DNA of 64,000 nucleotides from an uncultured Bacteroidales bacterium (GCA_937877455.1 CALFIU010000054.1:1-64000); one strand, 5' to 3'; positions 32,551 through 40,728 are shown, numbered from the stretch's first letter. The notes: generated from the letters alone by a model not told the origin. Translations and numbers: made by a program.

Positions 32551-34863
32551 TTAGGCTTTTTTATCAACAATGTCTTGAAAACTTACATCGCTATCTGGTA
32601 CGGCTATGCTTACAACTTTGTATGGATTGCCTTTGTTGTCGCGTATAAGTGTAAATGTTTCTCTAAATGTTATTTTGCCGCGTTTGAAGTTTCTAATTTT
32701 TGTTTGTCCAGTTACTACATCAGCCCAAAAGGCATCGAAACTTTCCATTTCGTTTTTTGTTACTGCGTATATCTCTTTTATGCTATGTCCTACAATGTCG
32801 CTTTCTCGGTATCCTGTTACTGGTAAGGTTATGTCGCGCATATCAAGTACTTTGCCTGTGAGGTCATAGCGCATTATTATGCTTGATTGTGACAATACAT
32901 CAAGTATTGCTACTGTTTCCATTTCGTTTTGGTGTACTTCTTCTTGTGCAATTCGTATGTTTTCGTAACTATTGGAAATTTCGCGTTCTCTGCGTGATAG
33001 TTCATCGCTTTGTTTGCGGAATCGGTTGAGAAGTTCTGCGTTGTTTATATTTTTCTTTATGTTTGATATTGTTGAACCTATGCGTTCTGCTACACTATCG
33101 AAGAATTTTATGTGGTGTTCTTGTAAAATATCAAGTGATGCCAATTCTACCACTCCAAGTACTTCGTCTTCAAATTGTAATGGTTCAAGTAAAAGACATT
33201 TGGGTTTGTTTTCGCCTAATCCACTTGTTATATAGAGATAACCATCTGGTATATCTGTAAGAAATATTGTTTTTTTCTCAAGTGCGCAACGTCCTACAAG
33301 ACTTTCGCCAAATTCCACTGTGTTTTCAAGTTGCTTTTTTCTGTCGAATGCGTAAGTGGCTTTTAGATTTAATATTTTCTTTCCATCTTTTTCTTCTGCG
33401 ATGAACATTCCACCTTGCATGGCTCCAACATATTTTACAAGAAAACTTATGATATTGTATGAAAATTCTGATATGTCGTTGTTGCTTAACCTAAGATATT
33501 CGCCGAGTTGTGCTAGACCATTTTGGCTCCACGATAGTTTTTCATTTTCTTCCACACGACGTTTTTCGTCTTCTTGGGCGCGTATCAGGTTTTTCTGCAT
33601 GTCAAGTAATGCTACACCCATTATGTCTTGCTCGCTGTCGGCTGTAAAGTTTTTATCAAAGTTACCTTGCCCAATGCGTTTTGCGAATGCAGTGGTACGT
33701 TTCATACGTGTTGCCATTGCGTTTACAGAGTTGTAGAGTTCATCGGTTATTTCATCGTTAGATTTTAGTGTTGATATTTTGTCGAATTGTCCGTCTTCTA
33801 TTTTGTGAAGTATATCTACTACTTTTGAAATTGGGCTTGTGGAATGGTTGAGCATCGAGAGCATAAATATTATTAGCAATAAGAATCCAGCCAACGCAAG
33901 CATAAAAAACTTAATTGTATTTGAGTTTACATGTTTTGTGATTTGGTTGTATGGCATTTCGGAAACAAAACACCATACAGCGTTGGCATCTTCAATTTTT
34001 ATAGGTGCAAATACAAGATGGGTTTTGCCATCGTTTTTGGTTTCATAATCGGTGGTGGCTACTCGTCCATCAGTCCATGTTTTAGTTATTGAACCATCGT
34101 TATCTATTCCTGAATAGGCATCGCGAAAAAGTGTGTTTACGAGTTCTGGGTTGTTGTGATTTACTAATTTTCCGTTTGATGCTATTATGTAACATTGTCC
34201 AACAAATCCGAGTGGAGTATCTTCTGCCATTGCAACCATTTTTTCTACTGGTATTTCTATTGAAACTGTACCTAAAAATTTGTCGCCAGCGTCCATTTTT
34301 GTCGAAATGCTCATAACGTATTTTCCTGCATCTTTGCCACGGTAGTCAACGTTGTTTATAAATGGATTTGAAAGTAATATTATGTTTTGTGAGTTTTTTA
34401 GTCGATAAAAGTTTTCACTCAAAACTTCGCCATCTTTGTCGAGTGTATCGGTAATTATGTTTGGTAGTCCATTGTACATATATCCGCGCATACGTATACG
34501 TCCGAATGGTTTGTTCCATTCGCGGTCGGCTACTGATTGATCCCACGTGATTGTTACTGCCGAAAAATCTTTATTGTCGGCTGCAAGTTTTTTTAGGGCA
34601 TCGTAAACATAAGGCATCATATCGTAGCTATATTTTTCGTTTGCTGTTGACATCATTACGTCAATAGTGCGTGCTACAGTAAGCCCTTGGCTTAAGTAGT
34701 CGGATATTTGAGCAGCACGGCTTTCTGCATAACTGGTGCTTGTTTTGCGGGCATCGGCAAGTGTTTTGTTGTAATATGAGTATAGTAGATAGCCTGCTGC
34801 AAGACCGTAGCTTATTATTAGCACAGCTATCAACATTACAATGGTCTTGATGTTTTTTACCAT
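32551..34863 (-). CDS. Membrane sensor: Cache-like, HAMP, GAF and PAS domains, no output domain
   Basis: A 770-residue sensor. Membrane helices at about 8-30 and 318-340 enclose a periplasmic region that looks like a dCache domain (residues 31-317). HAMP-like segments cover about 341-410, a GAF domain about 462-605 (IPDGYLYITSGLGENKPK), a coiled coil 606-650 and a PAS domain 655-757 (ILDVLSQSSIIMRYDLTGKV). No histidine kinase, GGDEF, phosphatase or methyl-accepting signalling domain follows. Its GAF domain shares the motif IPxxYxxIxSGLG with the GAF protein at 62.5 kb. A separate partner protein is presumably needed. Confidence 0.8.
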   Translation of the reverse strand: MVKNIKTIVMLIAVLIISYGLAAGYLLYSYYNKTLADARKTSTSYAESRAAQISDYLSQGLTVARTIDVMMSTANEKYSYDMMPYVYDALKKLAADNKDFSAVTITWDQSVADREWNKPFGRIRMRGYMYNGLPNIITDTLDKDGEVLSENFYRLKNSQNIILLSNPFINNVDYRGKDAGKYVMSISTKMDAGDKFLGTVSIEIPVEKMVAMAEDTPLGFVGQCYIIASNGKLVNHNNPELVNTLFRDAYSGIDNDGSITKTWTDGRVATTDYETKNDGKTHLVFAPIKIEDANAVWCFVSEMPYNQITKHVNSNTIKFFMLALAGFLLLIIFMLSMLNHSTSPISKVVDILHKIEDGQFDKISTLKSNDEITDELYNSVNAMATRMKRTTAFAKRIGQGNFDKNFTADSEQDIMGVALLDMQKNLIRAQEDEKRRVEENEKLSWSQNGLAQLGEYLRLSNNDISEFSYNIISFLVKYVGAMQGGMFIAEEKDGKKILNLKATYAFDRKKQLENTVEFGESLVGRCALEKKTIFLTDIPDGYLYITSGLGENKPKCLLLEPLQFEDEVLGVVELASLDILQEHHIKFFDSVAERIGSTISNIKKNINNAELLNRFRKQSDELSRREREISNSYENIRIAQEEVHQNEMETVAILDVLSQSSIIMRYDLTGKVLDMRDITLPVTGYRESDIVGHSIKEIYAVTKNEMESFDAFWADVVTGQTKIRNFKRGKITFRETFTLIRDNKGNPYKVVSIAVPDSDVSFQDIVDKKA

Positions 34864-35265
34864 AACTATTTTTTTCTTAGTTGCAACTATAAATAGGTTT
34901 AGCAGTTTTTTGCGGTGTATAATTATTTAGTGTTTTATATTCCGCTAATGTTTATTGTTAACTGCTTTGCTTAATTTGTTTTGCAATTTTTAAACCATAT
35001 TATTTGACAAAAATAATAATTTTTTTTATTTAGTTCAGTGTTTTTTAAAAAAGACTTAGATTTTTTTGTTAATGAGGTGTAGATAGTGGTTTAGTCTTAA
35101 ATTTATAAATTGTTTATGGGTGTAAATTTATCAGAATAATTAACATTTTTTAATAAAGTTTTTTGTTGTTTTGTGTTAAATTTTGAAACAATTGTTTTAC
35201 CTTAACGTACAATTAAATGTGTTTCATGTTCGTAATTACTTCTTTTTTTAGTTGTTTAAAATTGG

Positions 35266-35288
35266 TGGGAGACGTTTTCGTTCTCCCA
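35266..35288. other. GC-rich hairpin of unknown role
   Basis: TGGGAGACG and CGTTCTCCCA pair around a TTTT loop with a one-base bulge; it is T-rich after the stem on the plus side. No plus-strand gene precedes it, so it may be part of the pfkB 3' end or a small RNA. Confidence 0.3.
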
Positions 35289-35318
35289 TTTATTTTGTTT
35301 ACACCTTATATATAATAT

Positions 35319-35356
35319 AAAAAATGGCGATTTTTTTGATATACCGCCATTTTTTT
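35319..35356. terminator. Terminator of the PfkB kinase gene
   Basis: AAAAATGGCG / CGCCATTTTTTT stem with a 15-nt loop ends 6 bp past the stop codon of the minus-strand PfkB gene; T-runs on both strands. Confidence 0.8.
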
Positions 35357-35361
35357 GCTAT

Positions 35362-36282
35362 TTAAAATTTGAATGATGTTAGTTCTTCAAATTGTTTTAC
35401 TCTTAGGTCGAACATTTGTTTGTTGATAAGTTGAAGATTTTCGCTACCAAATCTTTCGCAACAGAAACTACCCATAACACTACCTGCTATGACTGCTGAT
35501 TTTACGGTTTCCCAATCAGTTTTGTCTTTTTTGGTGATGTATCCGCAAAAACCACCAGCAAAACTATCGCCAGCACCTGTAGGATCGCTTACGTTGTTCA
35601 TTGGTAGGGCAGGGGCAAAGAACATTTTCCCATCGTTTGAAAATAACAATGCTCCATTGTCGCCTTTTTTTATTATAAGGTAGCGTAATCCTTTTGAAAT
35701 AATTTTTTTAGCTGCGTTTACAAGCGAATATTCTCCAGATAGTTGTCGAGCTTCTTCGTCGTTTATAGTTAGAACATCAACCATTGAAATGGCTTTATCG
35801 AGTTGGGTAGGTGTGGTGTCCATCCAAAAATTCATTGTGTCCATAACAATAAATTTTGGTCTACGTTCGAGACGTTCCAACACTTTCATTTGTATGTCTG
35901 GATGAATGTTGCCAAGCATCAAAACATCAGCGTTTTGGTATTTTTTGGGTACTTGTGGGTCGAAATCGGCAAAAACATTGAGTTCGGTTACAAGCGTTTC
36001 GCGTTCGTTCATGTTTTTGTTGTATCGTCCACTCCAAAACATTGATTTTCCATCTTTTACAATTTTTATACCTTCGGTATTAACACCTCTACTTTTTAGT
36101 ATATCGAGGTATTCTTGAGGAAAGTCGCCACCAACCACGGCAACAACGTTGGTTGTTACACCAAAGAATGCGCCAGCGAGCGAAATATAGCTTGCTGCAC
36201 CGCCGATAATTTTGTCGGTTTTGCCAAAAGGTGTTTCCACTGCATCAAATGCAACACTTCCGACGATTAGTAAATTATTCAT
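35362..36282 (-). CDS. PfkB family carbohydrate kinase
   Basis: A 306-residue ribokinase-fold enzyme. The N-terminal IIGGAASYISLAGAFFGV is the substrate-site glycine motif. The C-terminal signature DPTGAGDSFAGGFCGYI supplies the catalytic Asp and anion hole. It phosphorylates a sugar or nucleoside; the substrate cannot be named. The first in-frame codon at 36288 is TTG, so I start at the ATG at 36282. A TATATTTG box lies 46 bp upstream. Confidence 0.87.
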   Translation of the reverse strand: MNNLLIVGSVAFDAVETPFGKTDKIIGGAASYISLAGAFFGVTTNVVAVVGGDFPQEYLDILKSRGVNTEGIKIVKDGKSMFWSGRYNKNMNERETLVTELNVFADFDPQVPKKYQNADVLMLGNIHPDIQMKVLERLERRPKFIVMDTMNFWMDTTPTQLDKAISMVDVLTINDEEARQLSGEYSLVNAAKKIISKGLRYLIIKKGDNGALLFSNDGKMFFAPALPMNNVSDPTGAGDSFAGGFCGYITKKDKTDWETVKSAVIAGSVMGSFCCERFGSENLQLINKQMFDLRVKQFEELTSFKF

Positions 36283-36327
36283 AATCAATATTATAATATT
36301 TTTTTTGAAAAAAAATTAAATTTTTTG

Positions 36328-36335
36328 CAAATATA
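36328..36335 (-). promoter_or_regulatory. -7 element of the PfkB gene
   Basis: TATATTTG on the minus strand, 46 bp upstream of the ATG; no good -33 element. Confidence 0.35.
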
Positions 36336-36360
36336 ATTTTTTTTTTTGAAAAATGTGTTT

Positions 36361-36368
36361 TATCTTTG
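36361..36368 (+). promoter_or_regulatory. -7 element of the tRNA-Asn gene
   Basis: TATCTTTG followed by C, perfect -7 consensus, 62 bp before the tRNA; the -33 region is a T-run. Confidence 0.45.
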
Positions 36369-36430
36369 CATCGCAATTGAGGGAAAAACCTTGATTTATA
36401 AGTTAGGTTGTGAATAGGATATAGTGAAAA

Positions 36431-36504
36431 TCTCCAATAGCTCAGTTGGTTAGAGCATCTGACTGTTAATCAGAGGGTCCGTGGTTCAAGTCCACGTTGG
36501 AGAG
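36431..36504 (+). tRNA. tRNA-Asn (GTT)
   Basis: A full cloverleaf of 74 nt. The acceptor stem TCTCCAA pairs with TTGGAGA, discriminator G. The anticodon loop CTGTTAA gives anticodon GTT (Asn). The T arm is GTGG-TTCAAGT-CCAC. The 3' CCA is not encoded. A terminator follows directly. Confidence 0.95.
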
Positions 36505-36505
36505 C

Positions 36506-36535
36506 AAAAACGCCAGAAACATTCTGGCGTTTTTG
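36506..36535. terminator. Bidirectional terminator after tRNA-Asn
   Basis: AAAAACGCCAGAA and TTCTGGCGTTTTT form a 13-bp perfect stem with a 3-nt loop; it ends the tRNA transcript and, on the other strand, the radical SAM/lipoprotein operon whose stop is at 36546. Confidence 0.9.
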
Positions 36536-36545
36536 TTTTGGTTTA

Positions 36546-36941
36546 TTATTTCTTTTTTAGTTGTTTGTTACAGCTTAGTGTTTTTGTTTCATCAAAATTG
36601 AGTTGTGCAGAATCAATTTGATAAATATTGTTTTGATTGTCTTCAAAATATATAGTTACGTTGTTGGTTGTGTCGAAATATAACTCGTAATAACCGTATT
36701 CGTTGGTTGTTGTGTAATTGTCGGGTGAGTTTTTTGTATATACTTTGATGTTTTTTAGTTGTGGAGTATTGCTAGAGGAATCTTTTGCTCCTGTTATTGT
36801 TCCGTAAACCATAAATAAACCATCGTCAATTATGTAATCGCTCGGCGGTGCTCCGTAACATGCTGTTAATGTGCCTATTCCAAAAAATGTAAATAAGGCT
36901 CCCGTTATTTTTTTCCAAAATGTTGAAATATTTTTTTTCAT
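36546..36941 (-). CDS. Radical-SAM-associated putative lipoprotein
   Basis: A 131-residue lipoprotein. The signal peptide ends in the lipobox GTLTAC with Cys28 as the lipid-modified residue, followed at once by YGAPPSDY. That Tyr-Gly-x-Pro-x-x-Asp-Tyr block is, as I recall, the hallmark of the lipoproteins of the Bacteroidetes rSAM/lipoprotein system. The rest (VYGTITGAKD, later YGYYELYFDT) looks like a single Ig/carboxypeptidase-regulatory-like beta domain. Its radical SAM partner ends 12 bp upstream. What is modified, and why, is not known. Confidence 0.8.
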   Translation of the reverse strand: MKKNISTFWKKITGALFTFFGIGTLTACYGAPPSDYIIDDGLFMVYGTITGAKDSSSNTPQLKNIKVYTKNSPDNYTTTNEYGYYELYFDTTNNVTIYFEDNQNNIYQIDSAQLNFDETKTLSCNKQLKKK

Positions 36942-36953
36942 TGTATTATAGTG

Positions 36954-38039
36954 TTAAGTGTTTAATTCTTTGTAATTACACCTTGATACTTCGTCTGTTA
37001 GTGATGAATGTAGGTGAAGTCCATTTCCAAGGCATTTTTTCCATTGTTTGCAGTTGTCGCAAATTCCTTTTTTAGCCCATTCGCGTTGCCTGAGAATTTG
37101 ATATTTGTTGTACCAAATGTCCATAAACTGCTCTTTGTATATATTGCCTTGTATAAAATCTTGCGCCCTAACGCTTAGACATCCTGTAACATCGCCATTA
37201 TTCATAACTGATGCAACATTAATTCCTGCGCGGCAAAAATAAAAGTAGTCGCGTGCTTCAAGTTCATATTTTCCGAGGTATCCTTCGCATGAATAATTTA
37301 GACGTATGTTTTTGCTATGTTGTTTACGTGTTTGCGCTATAAATTCTATAAGTTGCTTATATTCTTGTTTGTTTAAAGCCAAAAGATTGTTGTTTTTTTC
37401 TGCGCGTCCTTCTGGAAATATAGAAAATATTCGCCAACGGTTTACACCTTTATATATAAGCATATCTCTAAATTTTTCTAATGTGTTTAGATTAAATTTG
37501 TTGGCGCAAGTTATTATGTCGTAAGTAAAATTTTGTTTTTTGTTTAGATTTACGAGCATTTCTATTGCAGAGATAGCATTTTTATACGATAAGTTATTTT
37601 GTCTCAATCTGTTGTGTTGTTCTTCAAAGCCGTCAAGACTTATGCTTATGGATGAGATTCCTGCTTTAAGTAGCGATTGGAAACGTTGTTGGGTTAGTGT
37701 TAGGGCGTTGGTTACTATTCCCCATTTAAAACCTCGTTTTACTATTTCCGCTCCTGCTATTTCTAAATCGCTACGCATAAGTGGTTCTCCTCCTGTAATA
37801 CATATCATTATGTTTTTTAACGGATTGTGTTGTTTTATATTATCTAAAACTTTAACAAAATCTTTTATAGGCATATCGGTTGCTGATTGTTTTTTAATAC
37901 AATCGCTACCACAATGCAGACAAGAAAGATTACATCGCAGAGTACATTCCCAAAATAGGTAATTTAAAATATGTTTTTGGGTTTCTTGTTGTCTGTACTG
38001 CCTGAAAATAAAGTGTTTAAACGATTTTGTTATGTCCAT
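36954..38039 (-). CDS. Radical SAM/SPASM enzyme of the rSAM/lipoprotein system
   Basis: A 361-residue enzyme. The radical SAM cluster motif is CNLSCLHC (Cys36, Cys40 and Cys43). TGGEPL binds SAM. The C-terminal SPASM region, about 270-355, has extra cysteines (FYFCRAGIN, GDVTGC, CDNCKQWKKC and a final Cys) for auxiliary clusters, with GNIYKEQFMDIW between. SPASM enzymes mostly modify peptides or proteins. It sits between an RNA methyltransferase gene (11 bp) and the lipoprotein gene (12 bp), and the lipoprotein is the obvious candidate substrate or partner. Confidence 0.88.
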   Translation of the reverse strand: MDITKSFKHFIFRQYRQQETQKHILNYLFWECTLRCNLSCLHCGSDCIKKQSATDMPIKDFVKVLDNIKQHNPLKNIMICITGGEPLMRSDLEIAGAEIVKRGFKWGIVTNALTLTQQRFQSLLKAGISSISISLDGFEEQHNRLRQNNLSYKNAISAIEMLVNLNKKQNFTYDIITCANKFNLNTLEKFRDMLIYKGVNRWRIFSIFPEGRAEKNNNLLALNKQEYKQLIEFIAQTRKQHSKNIRLNYSCEGYLGKYELEARDYFYFCRAGINVASVMNNGDVTGCLSVRAQDFIQGNIYKEQFMDIWYNKYQILRQREWAKKGICDNCKQWKKCLGNGLHLHSSLTDEVSRCNYKELNT

Positions 38040-38050
38040 TTTGGGTGATT

Positions 38051-39169
38051 TTAGTACATGTCGAATCTCATAAATTTACATTCTATTGGTCCGTTGTATA
38101 GCGTTGTTTTTTTTGATGCTCTTAATCCAACACTTTTTGCTGCTTTTGCATTGCCACAGATAATCCATGCTTGGCAATCGGTATAAGATTTTTTTAGTCT
38201 ATCGCCAATTCGTTTGTAAAAATCTGCGATTTTTTCAGGGTCTTCAAGTCGTTCTCCGTATGGTGGATTGGTAATGAGCAAGCAATTTCTAAAATTATTG
38301 TCGTTGGCAAAAAAATCTTTTCTGTCGAATTCTATCATTTTTTCAACACCAGCATTTCTTGCGTTGTTTGATGCTATGTCAAGGGCTGCTGGATCTATGT
38401 CGAAAGCAAGAATGTTTATTTTTTTGCCACGGTTGATGGCGTTGTAGCAGTCGTGTTTCATTTTTTTGAATAGTTCAACATCAAAATCTTTCCATTTTTC
38501 AAATGCAAAGTTTCTAAAACTGCCTGGTGCTATATTGAGTGCCATAAGAGCGGCTTCTATGGCTATTGTACCACTTCCACACATTGGGTCAATGAGAGTT
38601 TTTTGAGTGTCCCAACCTGAAATTTTGAGCAGACCTGCAGCTAAAACTTCGTTTATTGGTGCAATGGTATGGCTACGACGGTAGCCTCTACGGCTCATTG
38701 GTACGCCAGTTGAGTCGAGAGAAATATCCACTTTGTTGCCATAAATGTGTACGTTTACTCGTAGGTCGGGTGTTTCTACGTCAACATTTGGTCTTATGCC
38801 TTTTTTTTCGCGAAAATAGTCGCAAATGGCATCTTTGGTTTTTAATGCCATGTATTTGCTATGTGTAAAAACATCACCAGAGGCTACGCAATCTATTGCA
38901 AATGTGTTTTTTACGTCTATAAATTTTTGCCATTCTATTTTTTTAACGCGACGGTAGAATATGTCGTTGTCGGTGGCATTGAAACTAAAAATGGGCACTA
39001 ATATTTTTAAAGCCGTTCGTAGGTTGTAGTTGGCTTTATAGAGCATGAGTTTGTCTCCGTTGAAACTAACTGCACGGTTGAGTTTTTCAACGTTTTCTGC
39101 TCCGAGTGCCGTTAATTCTTCGGCTAAAACATTTTCTAATCCAAAAAAAGTGGTTGCAATGTAATTCAT
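38051..39169 (-). CDS. THUMP-domain class I RNA methyltransferase (RlmL N-half-like)
   Basis: A 372-residue SAM-dependent methyltransferase. An N-terminal ferredoxin-like/THUMP part (to about 155) starts MNYIATTFFGLENVLAEEL. The Rossmann domain has DPMCGSGTIAIEAALMA and the base-methylation motif TNPPYGERL. These resemble the N-terminal domain of RlmL, which methylates G2445 of 23S rRNA. I use the ATG at 39169; a further upstream frame to 39220 falls in the preceding gene. It is in one operon with the radical SAM genes. Confidence 0.9.
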   Translation of the reverse strand: MNYIATTFFGLENVLAEELTALGAENVEKLNRAVSFNGDKLMLYKANYNLRTALKILVPIFSFNATDNDIFYRRVKKIEWQKFIDVKNTFAIDCVASGDVFTHSKYMALKTKDAICDYFREKKGIRPNVDVETPDLRVNVHIYGNKVDISLDSTGVPMSRRGYRRSHTIAPINEVLAAGLLKISGWDTQKTLIDPMCGSGTIAIEAALMALNIAPGSFRNFAFEKWKDFDVELFKKMKHDCYNAINRGKKINILAFDIDPAALDIASNNARNAGVEKMIEFDRKDFFANDNNFRNCLLITNPPYGERLEDPEKIADFYKRIGDRLKKSYTDCQAWIICGNAKAAKSVGLRASKKTTLYNGPIECKFMRFDMY

Positions 39170-39179
39170 GGTTATTTTA

Positions 39180-39626
39180 TTATTTTGCATAAATGTCGTT
39201 GTAGATGCGTAATTGTCCATTGCTCGTAAGTTCTGTTTGGTATTTTTTTAATGGATATTGCGCTGGACCTTGTGCTACTGCTCCTTGTAATAATGGAGAA
39301 AATTGTGACATACAATTTGTTGTTGTATCGCGATGCATAAGACAATGTTTTTTTGTATCATAAACAAGTGCACTATCAGTTATGTTGAACGTGCAACAGC
39401 GGTCGTATGCGTAATATTCGCCAGGACTTAGGCAATAAACAAAAATTCCACGTACTCCACCTGTTACGTAAGCATATCCACCAGCGTTTTGTAATGCGCT
39501 GTATTGAGCGTTGTTGAGTGGGATACAAAAGTCAACGGCGAATTGAGGAACAGGGTTCTCGCTACTTTGGCAACTTAAAAAAAACATTACCGAAAAAAAC
39601 AATTCGCAAAACATTTTTACTTTCAT
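39180..39626 (-). CDS. Rieske-fold-like lipoprotein lacking the usual cluster ligands
   Basis: A 148-residue lipoprotein. The signal peptide ends in VMFFLSC (lipobox). The order VYCLSPGEYYAYDRCC, then CMSQFSPLLQGAVAQGPAQY and PLKKY matches Bacteroidota lipoproteins built on the Rieske fold. The standard ligand pairs CxH and CxxH are absent: the second site reads CMSQ, with no His. It probably keeps the fold but binds no [2Fe-2S] cluster. I start at the ATG at 39626; the frame extends to 39752 only through the divergent gene. First gene of the operon with the methyltransferase. Confidence 0.6.
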   Translation of the reverse strand: MKVKMFCELFFSVMFFLSCQSSENPVPQFAVDFCIPLNNAQYSALQNAGGYAYVTGGVRGIFVYCLSPGEYYAYDRCCTFNITDSALVYDTKKHCLMHRDTTTNCMSQFSPLLQGAVAQGPAQYPLKKYQTELTSNGQLRIYNDIYAK

Positions 39627-39635
39627 AACGTTTTT

Positions 39636-39643
39636 TATATTTG
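39636..39643 (+). promoter_or_regulatory. -7 element of the Lys/Glu-rich protein gene
   Basis: TATATTTG, perfect consensus, 17 bp before the ATG at 39661. It lies 3 bp from the minus-strand -7 element of the divergent lipoprotein gene. Confidence 0.45.
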
Positions 39644-39646
39644 ATG

Positions 39647-39654
39647 CAAATTTA
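39647..39654 (-). promoter_or_regulatory. -7 element of the Rieske-like lipoprotein operon
   Basis: TAAATTTG on the minus strand, perfect TAnnTTTG, 20 bp before the ATG at 39626. Confidence 0.45.
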
Positions 39655-39660
39655 AATAAA

Positions 39661-40728
39661 ATGAGAACATATTTAATAATTTTTTTGACAATTATATCGC
39701 TTCTTGTTGCGATTTTTCCTGCAACAGCGCAGGATTTTGGACGGTTTGACAAGAAAGGTGATATTGCTCCTTCTGGTAGCCAATTTTCGCAAGACGGTTT
39801 TAATATGGAGAAGACAATGAACCGTAAAAAAATGAAAAAAAAATACGAAAAATGGAAAAAGAAAAAAGAAAAATACGATAAAAAACAGAAAGCAAAAGCC
39901 GAAAAAGATTCTGTAAAAGCCGTTCAAAAGGCTTTGAAAGCTGAAGAAGATATTGAAGGTGAGAGTGATGGAGAAGAAGGCGAGTCTGATAAAAAAAAGT
40001 TGAAGAAAGGTAAAAAGATCCCCGATAGCGATGATGACGACGAAGAGGAAGATGAGGAAGAAGAACCTGATACTTCGCAGATGTCGGAAAAAGAACTCGC
40101 TAAGTATGAAAAAGCTAAGGCAAAGGCAGAGGCAAAGAAAAAAAAGAAAAATAAAGGCAAAGATGGAGGAGATACTCCAAACGAAGATGGTGATGAAGAT
40201 GAGGAAATAAAAGAGAATATAGAAGAAGTGGAGGTTACTGCAAAAAAAGAAACCGATGCTCCTAATGAAGAACAAAAAGCAGATGAAGAAAAAGGTAAAA
40301 AGAAAAAAAAGGACATGACCGCAGAAGAAAAGGAGCATGCAAAAAAGGTTAAGAAGGATACAAAAAACTTTAAGAAAAATAGTGGTGATGGTCATATTGA
40401 CCATGAGAAAAACCGAAAAATGCGTGAAAAGGCGGCTCAAAAAGAACTTAAGAAAAAACAAAAGGAAGATGAACTTAAAGAGTTGAAAGCCAAAGCTAAA
40501 CGTGGCGAACAACTTGAACCAAAAGAGAAAAAAACGCTTGAAAAAGAACAGAAAAAAGAGTTTATTGCCGATTATAAGTATCAAAAAAAGGCAAAAAAAG
40601 CCATTATAAAAATGCAAGACAAAAAAACGTCAAAACACATGAAAAAACATCACAAGGAAACTAATAAAAGAATGAAGAATCAGGCAAAACACCGTAAAAA
40701 AGGTATTTTTTACAAGTTCTTTAATTAG
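39661..40728 (+). CDS. Secreted, extremely Lys/Glu-rich protein, unknown
   Basis: A 355-residue protein I do not recognise. Residues 1-23 are a signal peptide ending in PATAQ. From about residue 50 to the end it is dominated by Lys, Glu and Asp, with runs such as KKKYEKWKKKKEKYDKK and DDDDEEEDEEEE. Hydrophobic residues are rare until the tail GIFYKFFN. It looks disordered or coiled-coil. Strong A-rich coding bias on this strand is simply codon content (AAA, GAA). It diverges from the Rieske-like operon across 34 bp and ends at a clear terminator. Confidence 0.7.
   Translation: MRTYLIIFLTIISLLVAIFPATAQDFGRFDKKGDIAPSGSQFSQDGFNMEKTMNRKKMKKKYEKWKKKKEKYDKKQKAKAEKDSVKAVQKALKAEEDIEGESDGEEGESDKKKLKKGKKIPDSDDDDEEEDEEEEPDTSQMSEKELAKYEKAKAKAEAKKKKKNKGKDGGDTPNEDGDEDEEIKENIEEVEVTAKKETDAPNEEQKADEEKGKKKKKDMTAEEKEHAKKVKKDTKNFKKNSGDGHIDHEKNRKMREKAAQKELKKKQKEDELKELKAKAKRGEQLEPKEKKTLEKEQKKEFIADYKYQKKAKKAIIKMQDKKTSKHMKKHHKETNKRMKNQAKHRKKGIFYKFFN

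Larger units (their letters stand above)
34864..35361. other. 498-bp spacer with terminator and hairpins
   Basis: AT-rich gap upstream of the sensor gene. It holds a minus-strand TATTTTTG box at 35008-35015 that may drive the sensor gene, a GC-richer hairpin at 35266-35288, and the pfkB terminator at 35319-35356. No ORF of note. Confidence 0.55.

Noticed and set aside
36954..38039. Radical SAM enzyme as the maturase of the 42-residue peptide at 24.5 kb
   Set aside because: It is directly coupled to the adjacent lipoprotein, and 12 kb of unrelated genes lie between; no sequence link was found.
39673..40617. 314-codon minus-strand ORF, rich in Phe and Leu
   Set aside because: Shadow of the Lys/Glu-rich gene: AAA and GAA codons read backwards as TTT and TTC. 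It has no start context and would overlap the divergent operon.
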